Shown here in pieces: positions 11,801-23,480 of a stretch of DNA of 64,000 nucleotides. Within the stretch, counting starts at the first letter, position 1; the number at the start of each line of letters is the position of its first letter. The DNA is from Liolophura sinensis. Its lineage: Eukaryota; Mollusca; Polyplacophora; Chitonida; Chitonidae. Made by a program: the position numbers and the translations under genes. The notes under the pieces are model-generated. The model was given only the letters and a program-made list of their open reading frames with translations, searched no databases and had not been told where the DNA came from. Location: the NCBI RefSeq assembly GCF_032854445.1, contig NC_088295.1, forward strand, positions 67,735,058-67,799,057. Reading direction: 5' to 3'.

Positions 11801-14800
11801 CAAACTACCTTTAAATGAACAAAACACTTCAGTCTTTTCGGTTGTTGTGAATACTCTGCATTGAACCATAATAGGGTAGTTTCTAGTTGTAACCCTTTTC
11901 TCATCAAAGGTAAAAACAGTCCGACTGTATTACGTAAATGGTGAAAAATGTTAGGCTACCTTTGCTGATATTAATTTACTGATCACCAGCCTCACCCTTT
12001 TCCAGAGCCACAAATCACACTTCTTTCCTTTGGGAACTTCTTAAGTTCAAAAACATTCAGATTCTCAATCTTCTCTGTCATTCCTCCACTCTTAATAATT
12101 TTACTTACTTTCTGTGACAATGTTACAGTCAACGTGCTCAAAAATAGTTGCCTAACATATCACATGATACAGTTGGACTTTTTCTACCTCCGGCGATAAA
12201 AGAGTTCAAACTTGAAACTCCCCATTTACTGTGACAATTCTTGTGATAATAAAGTGAAAAAATGTATGTAAAGGGTGCGTTGAACTATAGTATCAGATTT
12301 GCCATCCCTGTTTACATGTCTATGAGATAACTGAACAAGTGTGTTGAAGATTATCTGTTCATGATCATCAAGCCAAGAACCTCAATGATGTTTTAAAGTT
12401 TTCATCGGTAGAATTGGCATACCTCTGCACACCTCATAGGGATGATTGAACACATGTGCTTAAGATAATCCCTGCATAATCAAGCCAGGAAAAGACTAAG
12501 AACAAGCCATGTTCTAAATGTTTTTTTGAGCCAGTCAAAGGTCGTACATGTCGTGTACTAAGGAGCTCCTTCGCTGTCTTAATCTGCACCAGAGGATGTG
12601 AGGCTACATGTTACGTCAGGCTCTGTCAGAATATTAATCAATCTCAAACCCCGATTAGCTGATCAGATTACTGTAATGGGTGGTATTCTCCAGAAGATGA
12701 AGCTAGAGCAAAATCCTCTTTCACATTTCTCGGGCAATTTAATGGTACAGCAACAGGAATGTTCTCAGTGAACTTTTGAAATGTTTGGGATGTCATGAAC
12801 GTGATTTTATCTCCTGATGCAATTCTCTTTTGCACTTCTGATGTTGGTTTTAATGAATGCCATGGCATTTAAACATTTATCCACAAAGGCAAATACTTTT
12901 AGTGTTTTTTTTGGTTTGACTTCCAGTGCACAGGGTCAGATAGCATTGGAATAAGAATTTAAACCCCAGTCCTGACAGTTTTGATGGTGCTTGATGTGCT
13001 TTGATTTATTTGGTTTTCCCTTCACAGAACTAAGAATCTTACAAGAGTCTGTGTTCAGTGTTAAACACTCTATGAAAAACCATCTGGAATATACAGTTTA
13101 TCTGAGATGACTTTTATTTCGATAGAGAAACCAATAGGGGCATACAATTGTGAATGCCTTTGTCATGTGTACATTCATGAAGTTGTTATAATCATACCTA
13201 CCAAGGGTTTCACCAGCATTGGTTGAAAAAAAGTTGATTCGCACTTCCACAAAAAGCCTCAGTACATTTTAAGTGTTGGAGAATCTACATTTTACAGATA
13301 TTAACTAATATTTATATTCACATATACACAGCACCACACTTGGGAAACTATACTAATGAAAATTTGGGGAGAATTTTTGCCAGAGATATTGTGGTTAATA
13401 TCATAATAATAACATCAGAAATGTTCTGATATAGGCTTAAAATAGGTATTGAGAGAATCCTGCACCTATATCTATGACAATATTGTTCTGGGTAGGTTGA
13501 GTTTTCGGGAACCCATCCCCACTGGAATGTTAAGATACTTGTATACTAAAAGTGTTTTGTGTCTTGCACAGGTTGGCCCCACAACAAGCTGTTAGAAAAG
13601 ACGCTGTACTTGCAAGTGGTTGATTACGACCGCTTCAGCCGTGATGACCCCATTGGAGAGCTCTACATCCCCCTCAACGAAATCGATCTGTCCATTTTCC
13701 CCACAGTGTGGAAATACCTCCAGCCTTGCAAAGATTCCAGAGTAAGTACTTCTGCCTACGACTTATCCACTAATTATTATGTCTGTCTGGTGGCCAAGGT
13801 TATATTCCAGTGGCCAGGTGTCATGCGAACAGCCTGGCCACGTCACCAGTGTACATGCATCATTCAATAAAAGCCTTCGATCATCAACACCTACGTGTAG
13901 TCCAACCTTTAAGTTGTCTGCAGAAGGTTTGGTTCCCTGTGGAACTCTATACTTGTATGTCAGCCTGGCGTCAAGCAGTTTTATAGTATTATGTTCATGT
14001 TGGGACTAAACCCAAACCAAACCATGACAGCATGATAAGTGTCTTCCAATTCACATTTGAGATGTTAAAAGTATGCTTAGTGCATTAAAAGCATGGAATT
14101 TATGAGGACTTGGTATAAATGTCAGTAAAAGTTTTCCTTTGCAAAATGATAACTTACAATTAAGAGACATCAGCTGGAGCTAATGTTTAGGCAAATTGCT
14201 CTTGAACTGCCTTTTTGCAAGAATCTGTGGGCAATGAAAAACGTAATGTCCACATATTAAAATGGTGTGTTAAAATGTGGGATCAGACAGACAGGATCTT
14301 TACTGAATGCCTCCGCCATATTATCTGACAAGACCGGCAGCCAAGCTTAAATGCCAAGCGAAACCTAGGCTGGTTGGAAGTTTTACCATGCATAAAAAGC
14401 CTTAATTTTGTGTATGAAATTTACTTGACCTTGGCATTTGCTTGTTGCTAACAAGGTACAATTTTAAAAAAATACTAGTGTTTTGATATCAACTTATGTG
14501 CAAATGTTGATGTGCTATCTTGACTCATTATTCTAGTTAACCTGAAGTATAACTGCAAATTTTCATTAGTATAGTTTCCCAAGTGTGGTACTGTGTATAT
14601 GTGGATATAAATGTTAGTTAATATCTGCAAAATGTAGATTCTCCAACACTTAAAATGTACTGAGGCTTTTTGTGGAAGTGCGAATCACGTTAGACTGTTC
14701 TCTACTGTTCACAAAGTGGATGACCAATGTCGTGGAAATCCCATGAAACCTTTAAAGAAATGGTTTATGGACTTAGTTTGTTAGTTTATAGTGAACATGA

Positions 14801-17800
14801 TTAGCAGTAGTGATTTCCAGAGGTGATATGCAGGCAGCTTGTGTTGATGCGAATTAGAAAAGCGATCATCCTTCTTATTGCTCCTGCATGTGACCACATA
14901 CAATGTTCAGAAGTGCTTAGGGATTGAGCTCTGCAGATTGCCAGCAGCAAGGATTATGTGAAGCCTGTGATTAAGATGGGCATGGCTTGTCGGTTATGTG
15001 GACAGCAGTCCAGTGTTGAGTCTGTCACCAATGAAGTGTATGATCAGCCAATGGAAATGACAAGCCAGCCGAATGCTTTATGACCATGACCCTCTGGATT
15101 TCGAGATATCGATCAGTTTTGATTAGGATCCGCACTGGGACCTCCCTAAGGTTTAATGATCTTGCCCAATGAACCTTCATGTGCCATTATCAGCCATTAC
15201 ACTTTTGACTGAGCTATGCGGCGCTGTTAGTTGTATGGAAATATCAAGTGAGACACAGTTTTATGGGTTGCGAATTCAGATATTGAAAAATTGACAAAAT
15301 GGGCAGTCATTAGTTGCCATTGGCAGGGTATCTGTCATTACAGCTGACATGGGGGGCAATTTCCAGCTGTTAGAGCGAGGCTTTCTGAGGCTTCTGACTG
15401 TGAGACGTAACCCACAGAAAAGTCTACCATTCATAGATGTTCTCTCTGTAAACAGTCTTTACAAAGATGGCCCAGTCTATGATCACTGACAGTGCTAACT
15501 CATCTGCCCACTAAACTGTTTGTCCTGGCTGTGGAGACAGTGTATAAACACTTGCTGGTCATAGGCATCCGGTCCTTCATTGAGGAGGCCTATTCTGGAA
15601 TGGCCCTTGTGTCCACAGTCAATGTCTGTGATGGCTGCTCAACATTATTATCACTGACTACATTCATATGTGGCTGTCATTCATGATGCTAGCTGCTGTG
15701 TCTTTTCCTCAAACCGATGCTTGCTCAGACCTGACAGAATAATTAGCTCCACCATAAACGTCTCGCTTCATCTTCAAGTGCTGCCTGCATGAAAAATTAC
15801 TTTCATTGATGTAAAGGTTTTATTTACCATATATCGCTGGAAAGTTAAATGTATCCTCATCATTTGCCTCCAGTTGATGAAGGCATTAGCTGTGAACATA
15901 ATGTCATCATAAAGTTTAAGCATTGTTTCCTGCTTGCAAAAAAAAGAAAAAAAGTTTTTAAAGTTTCATTTATGTGTAAACAGATGTGATAGACACTTAA
16001 AGTAAATACTTGGGATTTGCATGGGGAATAATGAGAGACGTGAATGTACATGAAGGAAATCTGCCCAGCACAACTCATAGTATGTTTATCATGAAATAAA
16101 ATGAACGTTTCATTGTTTGTATTCTTTTTGTCCGATAGCATTTAATTTATGAGCTGTAAGTTAAATATTACACTTATCATACATTTTCCTGAGTTTTCGC
16201 TCAGCAGAAAGATTTGGGTTCGTAGAAGCGTCTTGATAACGGCGAAACTCTTTTTTTTTTATGTTGCCTCATTATCGACCATACCAGTGTGTTTATTTTG
16301 AAGCGTGCTTTTACATGTATGCATTTGACATTGTGTGTATTTGCAGACTGGATTGAGTTGTCTGCAAGTCTGTTTAATACCCTACTTCTTACAGCCTGTC
16401 TCGTTCCTGTGATGCACACAGCTTAGCCAAACACAATTAAGCTACATCATTAGACATCAAAGTTCTGGCTGTACAGTTCTCTAAATATCCTATTGGGCTA
16501 GTACACATAGTCAGAAAGAAAAAAAGATATTTGCTGCAGTTGTTTTCATGTTTAATTTGTGTGTGTGCATGGTTTGCAGGGTAGATTAGGAGAGTTGCTG
16601 GTTTCCCTGTGCTATCAACCCACCATTGGCCGTTTGACAATGGTAATCATGAAAGCCAAAGACTTGAAAGCTAAAGATTTGATAGGAACATCAGGTAAGT
16701 AACATATACAACCTGTGTAATGTTTTTGGAAAATAGTAACAACCACATCAAAGAATACTGAATCCTTAAGTCTTCCTTGGACTAACAGGTGTTTTGTGAG
16801 GTGCATTGGTTTCTCCAGAGCTCTATTTGGTTTATTCCACTAGTTGATCTGAATGCTGATCAAATAGCATACTCCTTACTGCGCATGCGTTGCTCTCTAC
16901 CTTTCGCTTTACATCACTGCCACCAATAGTAAATTTTGTACAGAAATCTTGAACAACGCCAAGGTTACTGAGGTCACGTTGATGAGACAGAAAGTGATGT
17001 AAGAAAAGATAAACAATTCGTCTCAACCTTTGCCTTATACATCAACTTTATATACATACATTCTCTTTATCTAAGAATATGTACAACATGAATCTAACCA
17101 AAACCTAAAACAATTTTAAATAGTTCCTCATAAGAACACAGGTGATGAGGCCAAACGTAAACAAGTGTACATGCTTTGGGAGTGACGCATGCGCTGTAAG
17201 GAGTATGATCTAATAGATAAATCCATCTGCCACAGACAGATCCCTCAAGTCTCCCCACTTACACAACAAAGTGAAGGATAAGTCATATCTGACATAATTT
17301 GTGAAAAATTTCACAAGGAAACATGTAACTTTTCATGTGCCATGGAAGTGAAAATAAGGTATGATGAATAAAAGATCAAAATATGAAGAGTAAAATTTGG
17401 ACCTGTCACTGATGTGGAGAATAATGCTGCCGATGTGTGGAGTGCTATAAAGCGGCCAGGTGGACTTTACAATGGCTTTTATATGGCTCCATCAATGGGT
17501 AGCATGCGGTCTGAAGAACAGACTGAGATGATTTACTAATTCCTACTGTGTTGAAGCTAATACGATTATCTCTGCCAGATTTACGTTAGATAGCGTGGGA
17601 GAGGTGGTCATAGGAAACCAGTGGGACATCACTGCCATTATTGACATGACATTCAGACTACAAAAGTAACCCGGAGACTGCAATAAAATCTTAATGACTG
17701 ATCTGCAGTAGTATAGGTGGGTGGGTTCTTTTGAAAATGAATTTATCTAAGAGGGTTGGACAGCTTAACAAGAATACCTCTAACAGAGGGATTTAAATAT

Positions 17801-18865
17801 GTTCAGATAAAAACCTTTTTTCTTTTTGTGTACATACATTAAATTTGTACACTTTGAATCCTTTCTTAAAGGAATACAGGATCGATGTTGATATAGACTG
17901 AACAGTTAGATTCATGCACACAGAATGAAAATAATAAGAAAAAAGGTACAAAACGTAACTGATATCAGAGTAAAATTCATTTTGAAAATTAATGTGTGTA
18001 TTCCCCTGCGGTAGTAATATGTTAATATGCTCCGAATCACAAGAAGGAAATGAAGTACACTGATGCATATTAAATAGCATAGGCTGCCTGCAGCACTCTT
18101 AGCAACCAATAAAGTTAAGAGGAAATAAGCATTTTTTAGGTATATTTTATCAGGGTTTAAATCAGATTTTTTATCTCTTATGATGAAAAGCCATTATGAA
18201 TGCATGAATACAATTTTACCTACTACTTATTTAATTTCGTGTAGTCAGTTAGCATTGATTCCACCCTTTTAACACTGTCATTAACAGTTAGAAAGGCCCA
18301 CTTTTATAAAGTTTGGTTAATCAGTTTTTTGTAACTTTTCCTGTAAATGGCACTATGGCATGTAAACAATGTCATTTGTGAAAACTTTAGGAAAGTTTCA
18401 GAAATAAAGTTTTGTGAAAGTTTACCCAGACCCATATCTGACTGAACAGGCATTAAATATATGTTACCTGAGAAATTACAAGTAATTCTAGAGCTACTGC
18501 CTTCAAATTTGATACATCTGGTTGGTGCTTTATTATAAACTGAGGTGTTCTTTCTTACAGACCCATATGTGAAGATGTGGCAGTTTTTTGGGAATAAGAG
18601 AACAGTGAAACGGAAGACGGCTGTTCACTTTGGAACCCTTAATCCAGTTTTCAACGAGACATTTATTTTTGACATTCCATGGGAAAAAATCCGTGACTGT
18701 AGTATAGAGATCACAGTGATGGACTATGACAGAGTAGGCCGTAACGATCTCATAGGCAAGTTCACGCTAGGGCCTCGAAGCGGACCAATGGAAACTCGGC
18801 ACTGGAATGACATGTTGTCCAAGCCGAGGCAGCCAGTGGCTCAATGGCACATGTTAAAAGACTGA
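2448..18865 (+). CDS. SYT7: Synaptotagmin-7-like, 3' part of gene (four exons; 5' exons outside window)
   Basis: Coding exons are 2448-2808, 13572-13741, 16580-16694 and 18561-18865. They join in frame (intron phases 1, 0, 1) to give 316 residues and a stop. Numbering from the first residue seen, a short acidic linker (about 1-45) is followed by C2A (about 48-175) and C2B (about 182-316). C2A keeps the five Ca2+-binding Asp at 79, 85, 138, 140 and 146. C2B keeps 210, 216, 270, 272 and 278. LPAKDFSGTSDP, DYDRFSRDDPIGE and the C-terminal PRQPVAQWH point to synaptotagmin-7 rather than -1 or -4. The family is membrane-anchored and acts as a Ca2+ sensor in vesicle and lysosome exocytosis and plasma-membrane repair. 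The transmembrane segment and most of the linker are not in the window. C2B has KRTVKRKT, then an unusual AVHFGTLNP before the conserved NETF. Confidence 0.93.
5575..5720. mobile_element. Diverged, internally shortened copy of the CTCAACCTTTTC MITE
   Basis: GCCTCAACCCTTTCG, GGGTTGGCCACCTTCAGTGC, TTTATCAATCTAGACAGAAT and GAGTATGCTTTGAT follow one another in the same order as the corresponding blocks of the copies at 33.4 and 46.0 kb. The match is interrupted and the element is clearly old. Confidence 0.45.
13236..13366 (+). repeat. Left arm of 131-bp inverted repeat flanking a SYT7 exon
   Basis: This arm is the reverse complement of 14556-14686, with four mismatches that I could count. It begins GATTCGCACTTCCAC and ends AATGAAAATTTG. 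Similarity stops sharply at both ends, as expected for two insertions of one dispersed element. It lies 205 bp upstream of the exon at 13572-13741. Confidence 0.92.
13572..13741 (+). CDS. SYT7: SYT7 exon b: end of C2A
   Basis: The acceptor is GTCTTGCACAG and the donor is AGA|GTAAGT. The exon is 170 nt, entering in phase 1 and leaving in phase 0, so skipping it would shift the frame. It codes for the second Ca2+ loop of C2A (DYDRFSRDDP) and the linker to C2B. It is the only exon enclosed by the inverted repeat at 13236-13366 and 14556-14686. Confidence 0.95.
13742..16579 (+). other. SYT7 intron
   Basis: GT-AG intron of phase 0, 2.8 kb. It carries the right arm of the inverted repeat. I see nothing else that is identifiable. 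Confidence 0.8.
14556..14686 (-). repeat. Right arm of 131-bp inverted repeat flanking a SYT7 exon
   Basis: This is the reverse complement of 13236-13366 over the full 131 bp, about 97% identical. It starts 814 bp downstream of the exon's donor site. Confidence 0.92.
16580..16694 (+). CDS. SYT7: SYT7 exon c: start of C2B
   Basis: The acceptor is GGTTTGCAG and the donor is TCAG|GTAAGT. The exon is 115 nt, phase 0 to 1. It codes for GELLVSLCYQP and the first Ca2+ loop of C2B up to GTS; the next exon supplies DPYVK. Confidence 0.95.
16695..18560 (+). other. SYT7 intron containing a MITE
   Basis: GT-AG intron of phase 1, 1.9 kb. A 340-bp inverted-repeat element sits at 16868-17207. I see no coding exon in the remainder. 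Confidence 0.8.
16868..17207. mobile_element. MITE-like element with 23-bp terminal inverted repeats
   Basis: The left end (16868-16890, CATACTCCTTACTGCGCATG followed by CGT) is the reverse complement of the right end (17185-17207) with one mismatch. The element is flanked by ATCAAATAG (16859-16867) and ATCTAATAG (17208-17216), a 9-bp direct repeat with one mismatch that looks like a target-site duplication. There is no transposase inside, so it is non-autonomous. The superfamily is not assigned. Confidence 0.8.
18561..18865 (+). CDS. SYT7: SYT7 exon d: rest of C2B, stop codon
   Basis: The acceptor is TTCTTTCTTACAG. The exon codes for DPYVK, the basic stretch, LNPVFNETF, DYDRVGRNDLIG and the C-terminal PRQPVAQWHMLKD, then TGA at 18863-18865. 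The WHxL motif typical of synaptotagmin C2B ends is intact. Confidence 0.95.
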
Positions 18866-21800
18866 ACGTCCAGGCTCGAAATTTCATTAGGCTGAAATCT
18901 TACACCTTCAGGGCACAAGAAAGACAGACATTGTGAAGAGTGATAAGGATACAAGCTGTTTGTCTGATACATCAACAGAACTGATGAAGCCAGTCTGACA
19001 GAGCGACCAGAGCAACGGCATTTCGCATTAGATAATGTCAATTATCCACAGCAGGATTCCATTGGCTCTTGCGTGTTCCATGTGCACATGGAGAAAGGAG
19101 ATCTCTGATTGCTTCTCCAGTCCCAGCTTTCTGATGTGTCAGCAGACCTAATTGGTTGGTTTGCAGAAGTTCAAAGTAGACCATGAAAATGGTGTAGAAT
19201 CAAAGGAGACTTAATACGCATGAACAAAGGGTGTCTTTATATAGACCAGGAATGAAGTGCTATATAATAAGTTTGGGAAATTTTCACATCTGTTGTAGAA
19301 TTAGGTATTTAGTGGCAGGGCTACCAGTTCACCATAATGTCATTGGTTTACATATTTGTATGGTTTCACATATTTTTTACAATAAATTGCTCTATGTTGT
19401 TAGTCCTCTGGGAAGAAGTGTTCCCTTTGTTAAAGAATGGCCACAGGACTTAGTGTCTTGTCCTTACCCTGTCTCACTGCAAAGCTCTGTACTTGTCCCA
19501 GTACTGGTCTTCGTGAAGAGCCAGCAAATAATGTGAAAAGCCAAATGCTGTAATATATGTATTACATACCTGAGCAACTGAAAGATTCTGTTTTAATCTC
19601 ATTAAGAGTTTAACTGTTTCCTGTATTTGGGCCAACCAGTTTGAAACATACAGCAGCTGGGCTCTGAAGGTATCCTTAGCTCATCTATTTTTTCTCTTGG
19701 CTGTTGAGAACTGTTGTGTATTTGTGAATAGTATATAAACACATACATATATACATAAATATATATTTGTGTGCATGTTGGTTGGTATATGTTAATGATA
19801 TAGTAATATATAGAGAGTACATTGAAGACGATATAGAGAAACTCTGACCCATTTCATCTGTGATCTCAGAGTATCTTATACTCTGTTCTCTTTAAGCTTT
19901 TACCATACACATACATGTAGATGAATATTTTACAACATGCATCAAGAGTTTTTAGTCAAGGTACAGTAGCAGCAGTACAGATAAAATCTGAATGATTATC
20001 ACGATGTATGTATGCCGGACACAAAATTCAGGGGAGATCACTCTGGTCACATTGGCTGGTTGTGTCATTATGCTACATGCTATTGAGCACAATCTACAAA
20101 TCAGACAAAAAGTGCTTGTGCCGACTGTATGTTGCTGACTCCTTCACCAGGGACTGGTGATGACATACGGTCTTTACAGTGGGATTACATCAGACTCTGT
20201 CTGACACCGGGAGCAAAGCACTCTCTCAATCTCTCTTCCTCTGTGTGTAATGGCCCTGAAACAATATGTCACAGCTGTTTAGTTTTTAGTCGAGGGCTTA
20301 GGCACAATAAATTCTATCTGAACTTACATGTATGTTTCTGATTTATCAGTTGACCTGTCACAAGTGTACATTATGTATTCTTTTTAACTTATTTCAGTTA
20401 TTATATTTATTGTGGACTTGAGTGTAAAATCCTTTTTATTGTACCATATATTATTTAATACACGTTGCCGTAAATGTCTTTGGGTGATTCTGTCAAGCTG
20501 TATTCCTTCCATCGTTCTAGTATATAAAACCGTTGTGTTATATGGCACTGAATTGCTCTGTTTGCACAAAAAAAACATACATGGCAATGAGTTTAGTGAT
20601 TTATTCCTTTTTGCTAAAAAGGTTTTCTTTTTAGTTTATTCCTAGACATTCCAATTTTATGTCTTTTGTGCAGAGGTTAAGAGGTTTGAGACTTTTTCCA
20701 AACTTTTTTGATTTTGATGGATTTGTATATATACTGTTCGTTTATGCTTCTGCTATAAGCCAAGTATACCTGTTCGTTGTGCGTATACGCATGCCAGTGT
20801 ATATGTAACTTAGCAGGATAAACCCTACAACTTTTAATGGCGGATTTTATTTAGATGTTTTGATACACGGTCATCATATAACAGGATAGTAATTTAATAG
20901 CCTTATTTTTCTAGACTTGAAAAAAAAGGACTTCTACCTCATTTTAAACTTGCATGATGATCAGTGAGAGGAATTCGCTGTCTTGATGCAGTTTGAGGAT
21001 GGCATGTTAAATCAGAATAGAAAAGCAGACATTGTTGTACTTCAAGGACAGTAACCCTAGTATGTTTGCTGTAGCAGTTCAACTTGTGTGCTCATGGTGT
21101 TTATACTGCACTCTTGCAGTATAAACACGAAGAAAGTTTCTTGCAGTTTCTTACACGAAGAAACTTGAAACCTGAATCAGAGTACCTTTGTGTCAGTGAC
21201 ATATGACTGCATGAAACACCATTCAATATAGAAAATATAAAGTAAATAAATGAAATACCTGAGATGGATAATGAAATCAAATCTGTTGTGATGTAAAAAG
21301 AGAGAACAAATCTGTCGATGATCAAGTGGGTTTCATCCAATGGGTTCAGATTTATTGACACATGGGATAAGACTACATAGTCCAACTTTAGGTATGATCA
21401 CAATCTGCACAGACTGTACAGTTACTGAAGAGAAAGTTGAATTCTGTTTTCCAGACTTGTTCTTGAAGCTGATATTGGCACCTTCTTTGGTGCTACCAAA
21501 CCTCTGTCATCTCCCTTTTCTACGTGCAGTTTACCTCAATGTTCACTTCTCGGCCGATTTCAAAATAAAAGGTTGAATGCTCACAGCTGACTACATTTAC
21601 TACTTTGAGGGTGTTTGTAAGGGTTTTTGTTCTCATCAGACATTGGAGTGTTCTTACTATTTCACATAAAACAAGGATTTCTAAAAAAGTATGATCTAAT
21701 CCACATCAAGGCATTTCATGATTTCATAGACCTGTATTTAAGATACAAATTTATTTGGCAGATTTAATTATTTTATTGTTTCAAGTGTGTCACTAGTAAT

Positions 21801-22628
21801 TTTTGAAATTCACTTATAGCCTCTGTAAAACCTCTTCTATGTGCAAGGAATTTAATGGGACTGTTTATCTCAGTTATCTCCCCTTAATTGATTTGTTGCA
21901 GTGGAAAATTCTGAAAGACAGTGAACTAAGTGGGAACACTTTGACATTTTCCCCAGGTCCAGCTCTGCTTGTTGAAACAAAATTTTATTCCCTGTTGCTA
22001 TCCGTGCTGTTTGTTCTCATGAATACGTATTTACATGCATTAGGCAACAAATATTGTATGACCTAGGCCAGGATCTGTGAGCCTAGTTATGTGATGACTG
22101 CTTTTATATGAACCTCTTTGGCTTAAGCTGATTGAGTTGTAGTATAGACGTACAAAATATCTGTGACCAAATAGTCATTGTTTAGTTATACAGCTAATAA
22201 GCATTGAGGATGATACATAATGGTGCATTTACTGAGAGACTAGCAATAAAGTGGTGTTCAAGCAACCCACAGCAGGTTAATTTACACTGTGCTATTTATC
22301 TCACTTTTTTTTTAATTATTTTTATTATATGTTGATAGTGTTACATGTCGTAGTGGATGAGGAAGCAAATGTATGGTGGATTGTAAGGGATTGATTTAAT
22401 TGTATATTCTGTGAATATACCTACATCCATAAACATGTATTGGTATATACAGACATTTTGTACCATCACATTCCTTATTTTCCTTTATGCGACATGTTTT
22501 AAGTGGCAGAAAAATGACTGCTTGAAATGTCTTCTGTTGGATGTTATTGTCCACTTCTATTCTCACTCACAACATTCCTCATATAAAGATTACACCTACA
22601 GTGTTTGTTCAGGAACCCAGTGGTTGAA

Positions 22629-23480
22629 TAGGCTGATGTCCGCATTTGTCACCTTATGCTGATGTCTGTATTAATGATGTCTGTTTTAATTTTTCACGCT
22701 AGATTGGTGTCTGCAGGTGTAATGTCTGCATATGACACCTAGGTCTGATGTCTGCATTTGCCACCTAAGGCCGATGTCTGCATTTGCCTCCTAAGGCCGA
22801 TGTTTGCATTTGTCACCTTAGACTGATCTTTGTATTTGTCACCTAAGGCTGGTGTCTGCATTTGTCATCTAAGGCTGATGTTTGCATTTCTCGTGTAAGG
22901 CCAATGTCTGTATTTGTCACCTAAGGCTGATGTCTGCAATTGTCACCTAAGGCTGATGTCTGCATTTGTCACCTAAGGCTGATGTTTGCATTTGTCACCT
23001 AAAACTGATGTCTCCATTTGGCCTCCTAAGGCTGATGTTTGCATTTGTCACCTTAGGTTGATGTTTGCATTTGTTACCTTAGGTTAATGTTTGCTTTGTT
23101 ACCTAAGGCTGATGTTTGCATTTTTCACCTAAGGCCAATGTCTACATGTGTCACCCAAGGCTGATGTCTGCAATTGTCACCTAAGGCTGATGTCTGCATA
23201 TCTCAGCTTAGGCTGGTGTCTGCATTTCTCAGCTTAGGCTGATTTCTGCATTTGTCTCCTAAGGCTGATGTTTGCATTTGTCACCTCAGGCTGAAGTATG
23301 TATTTGTCCCGTAATTCTGATGTTTGCATTTGTCACCTCAGGCCGATGGATGTATTTCTCCCCTAATTCTGATGTTTGCATTTGTCACCGTAAGCTCATT
23401 TGTTGGCTTGAGCTGCTGTCAGCATTTCTTACATTAGGCCTGTACCTGACGTCTGCAATCGTCACCTTAGGTAGGTGTTG
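22629..23480. repeat. 26-bp minisatellite, roughly 30 degenerate copies
   Basis: A unit close to GCTGATGTCTGCATTTGTCA followed by CCTAAG repeats with many substitutions across about 850 bp. The period is not a multiple of three, so this is not a coding repeat. Confidence 0.93.

Larger units (their letters stand above)
2809..13571 (+). other. Large SYT7 intron (10.8 kb)
   Basis: GT-AG intron of phase 1. I see no coding exon inside. It contains a GC-rich patch at about 3490-3590, a diverged MITE copy at about 5575-5720 and the left arm of a 131-bp inverted repeat near its 3' end (13236-13366). The rest is AT-rich and unremarkable. Confidence 0.75.

Noticed and set aside
12322..12520. Imperfect direct repeat around GATTATCTG...ATCAAGCCA
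   Set aside because: Two loosely similar 75-bp segments; similarity is too weak to call by eye.
12668..12868. 66-codon open frame on the minus strand inside the SYT7 intron
   Set aside because: It reads somewhat like protein but has no match to a family I know and no splice context.
22700..23450. Possible CRISPR-like array
   Set aside because: The repeats are directly contiguous with no unique spacers and are heavily degenerate. This is an animal minisatellite.
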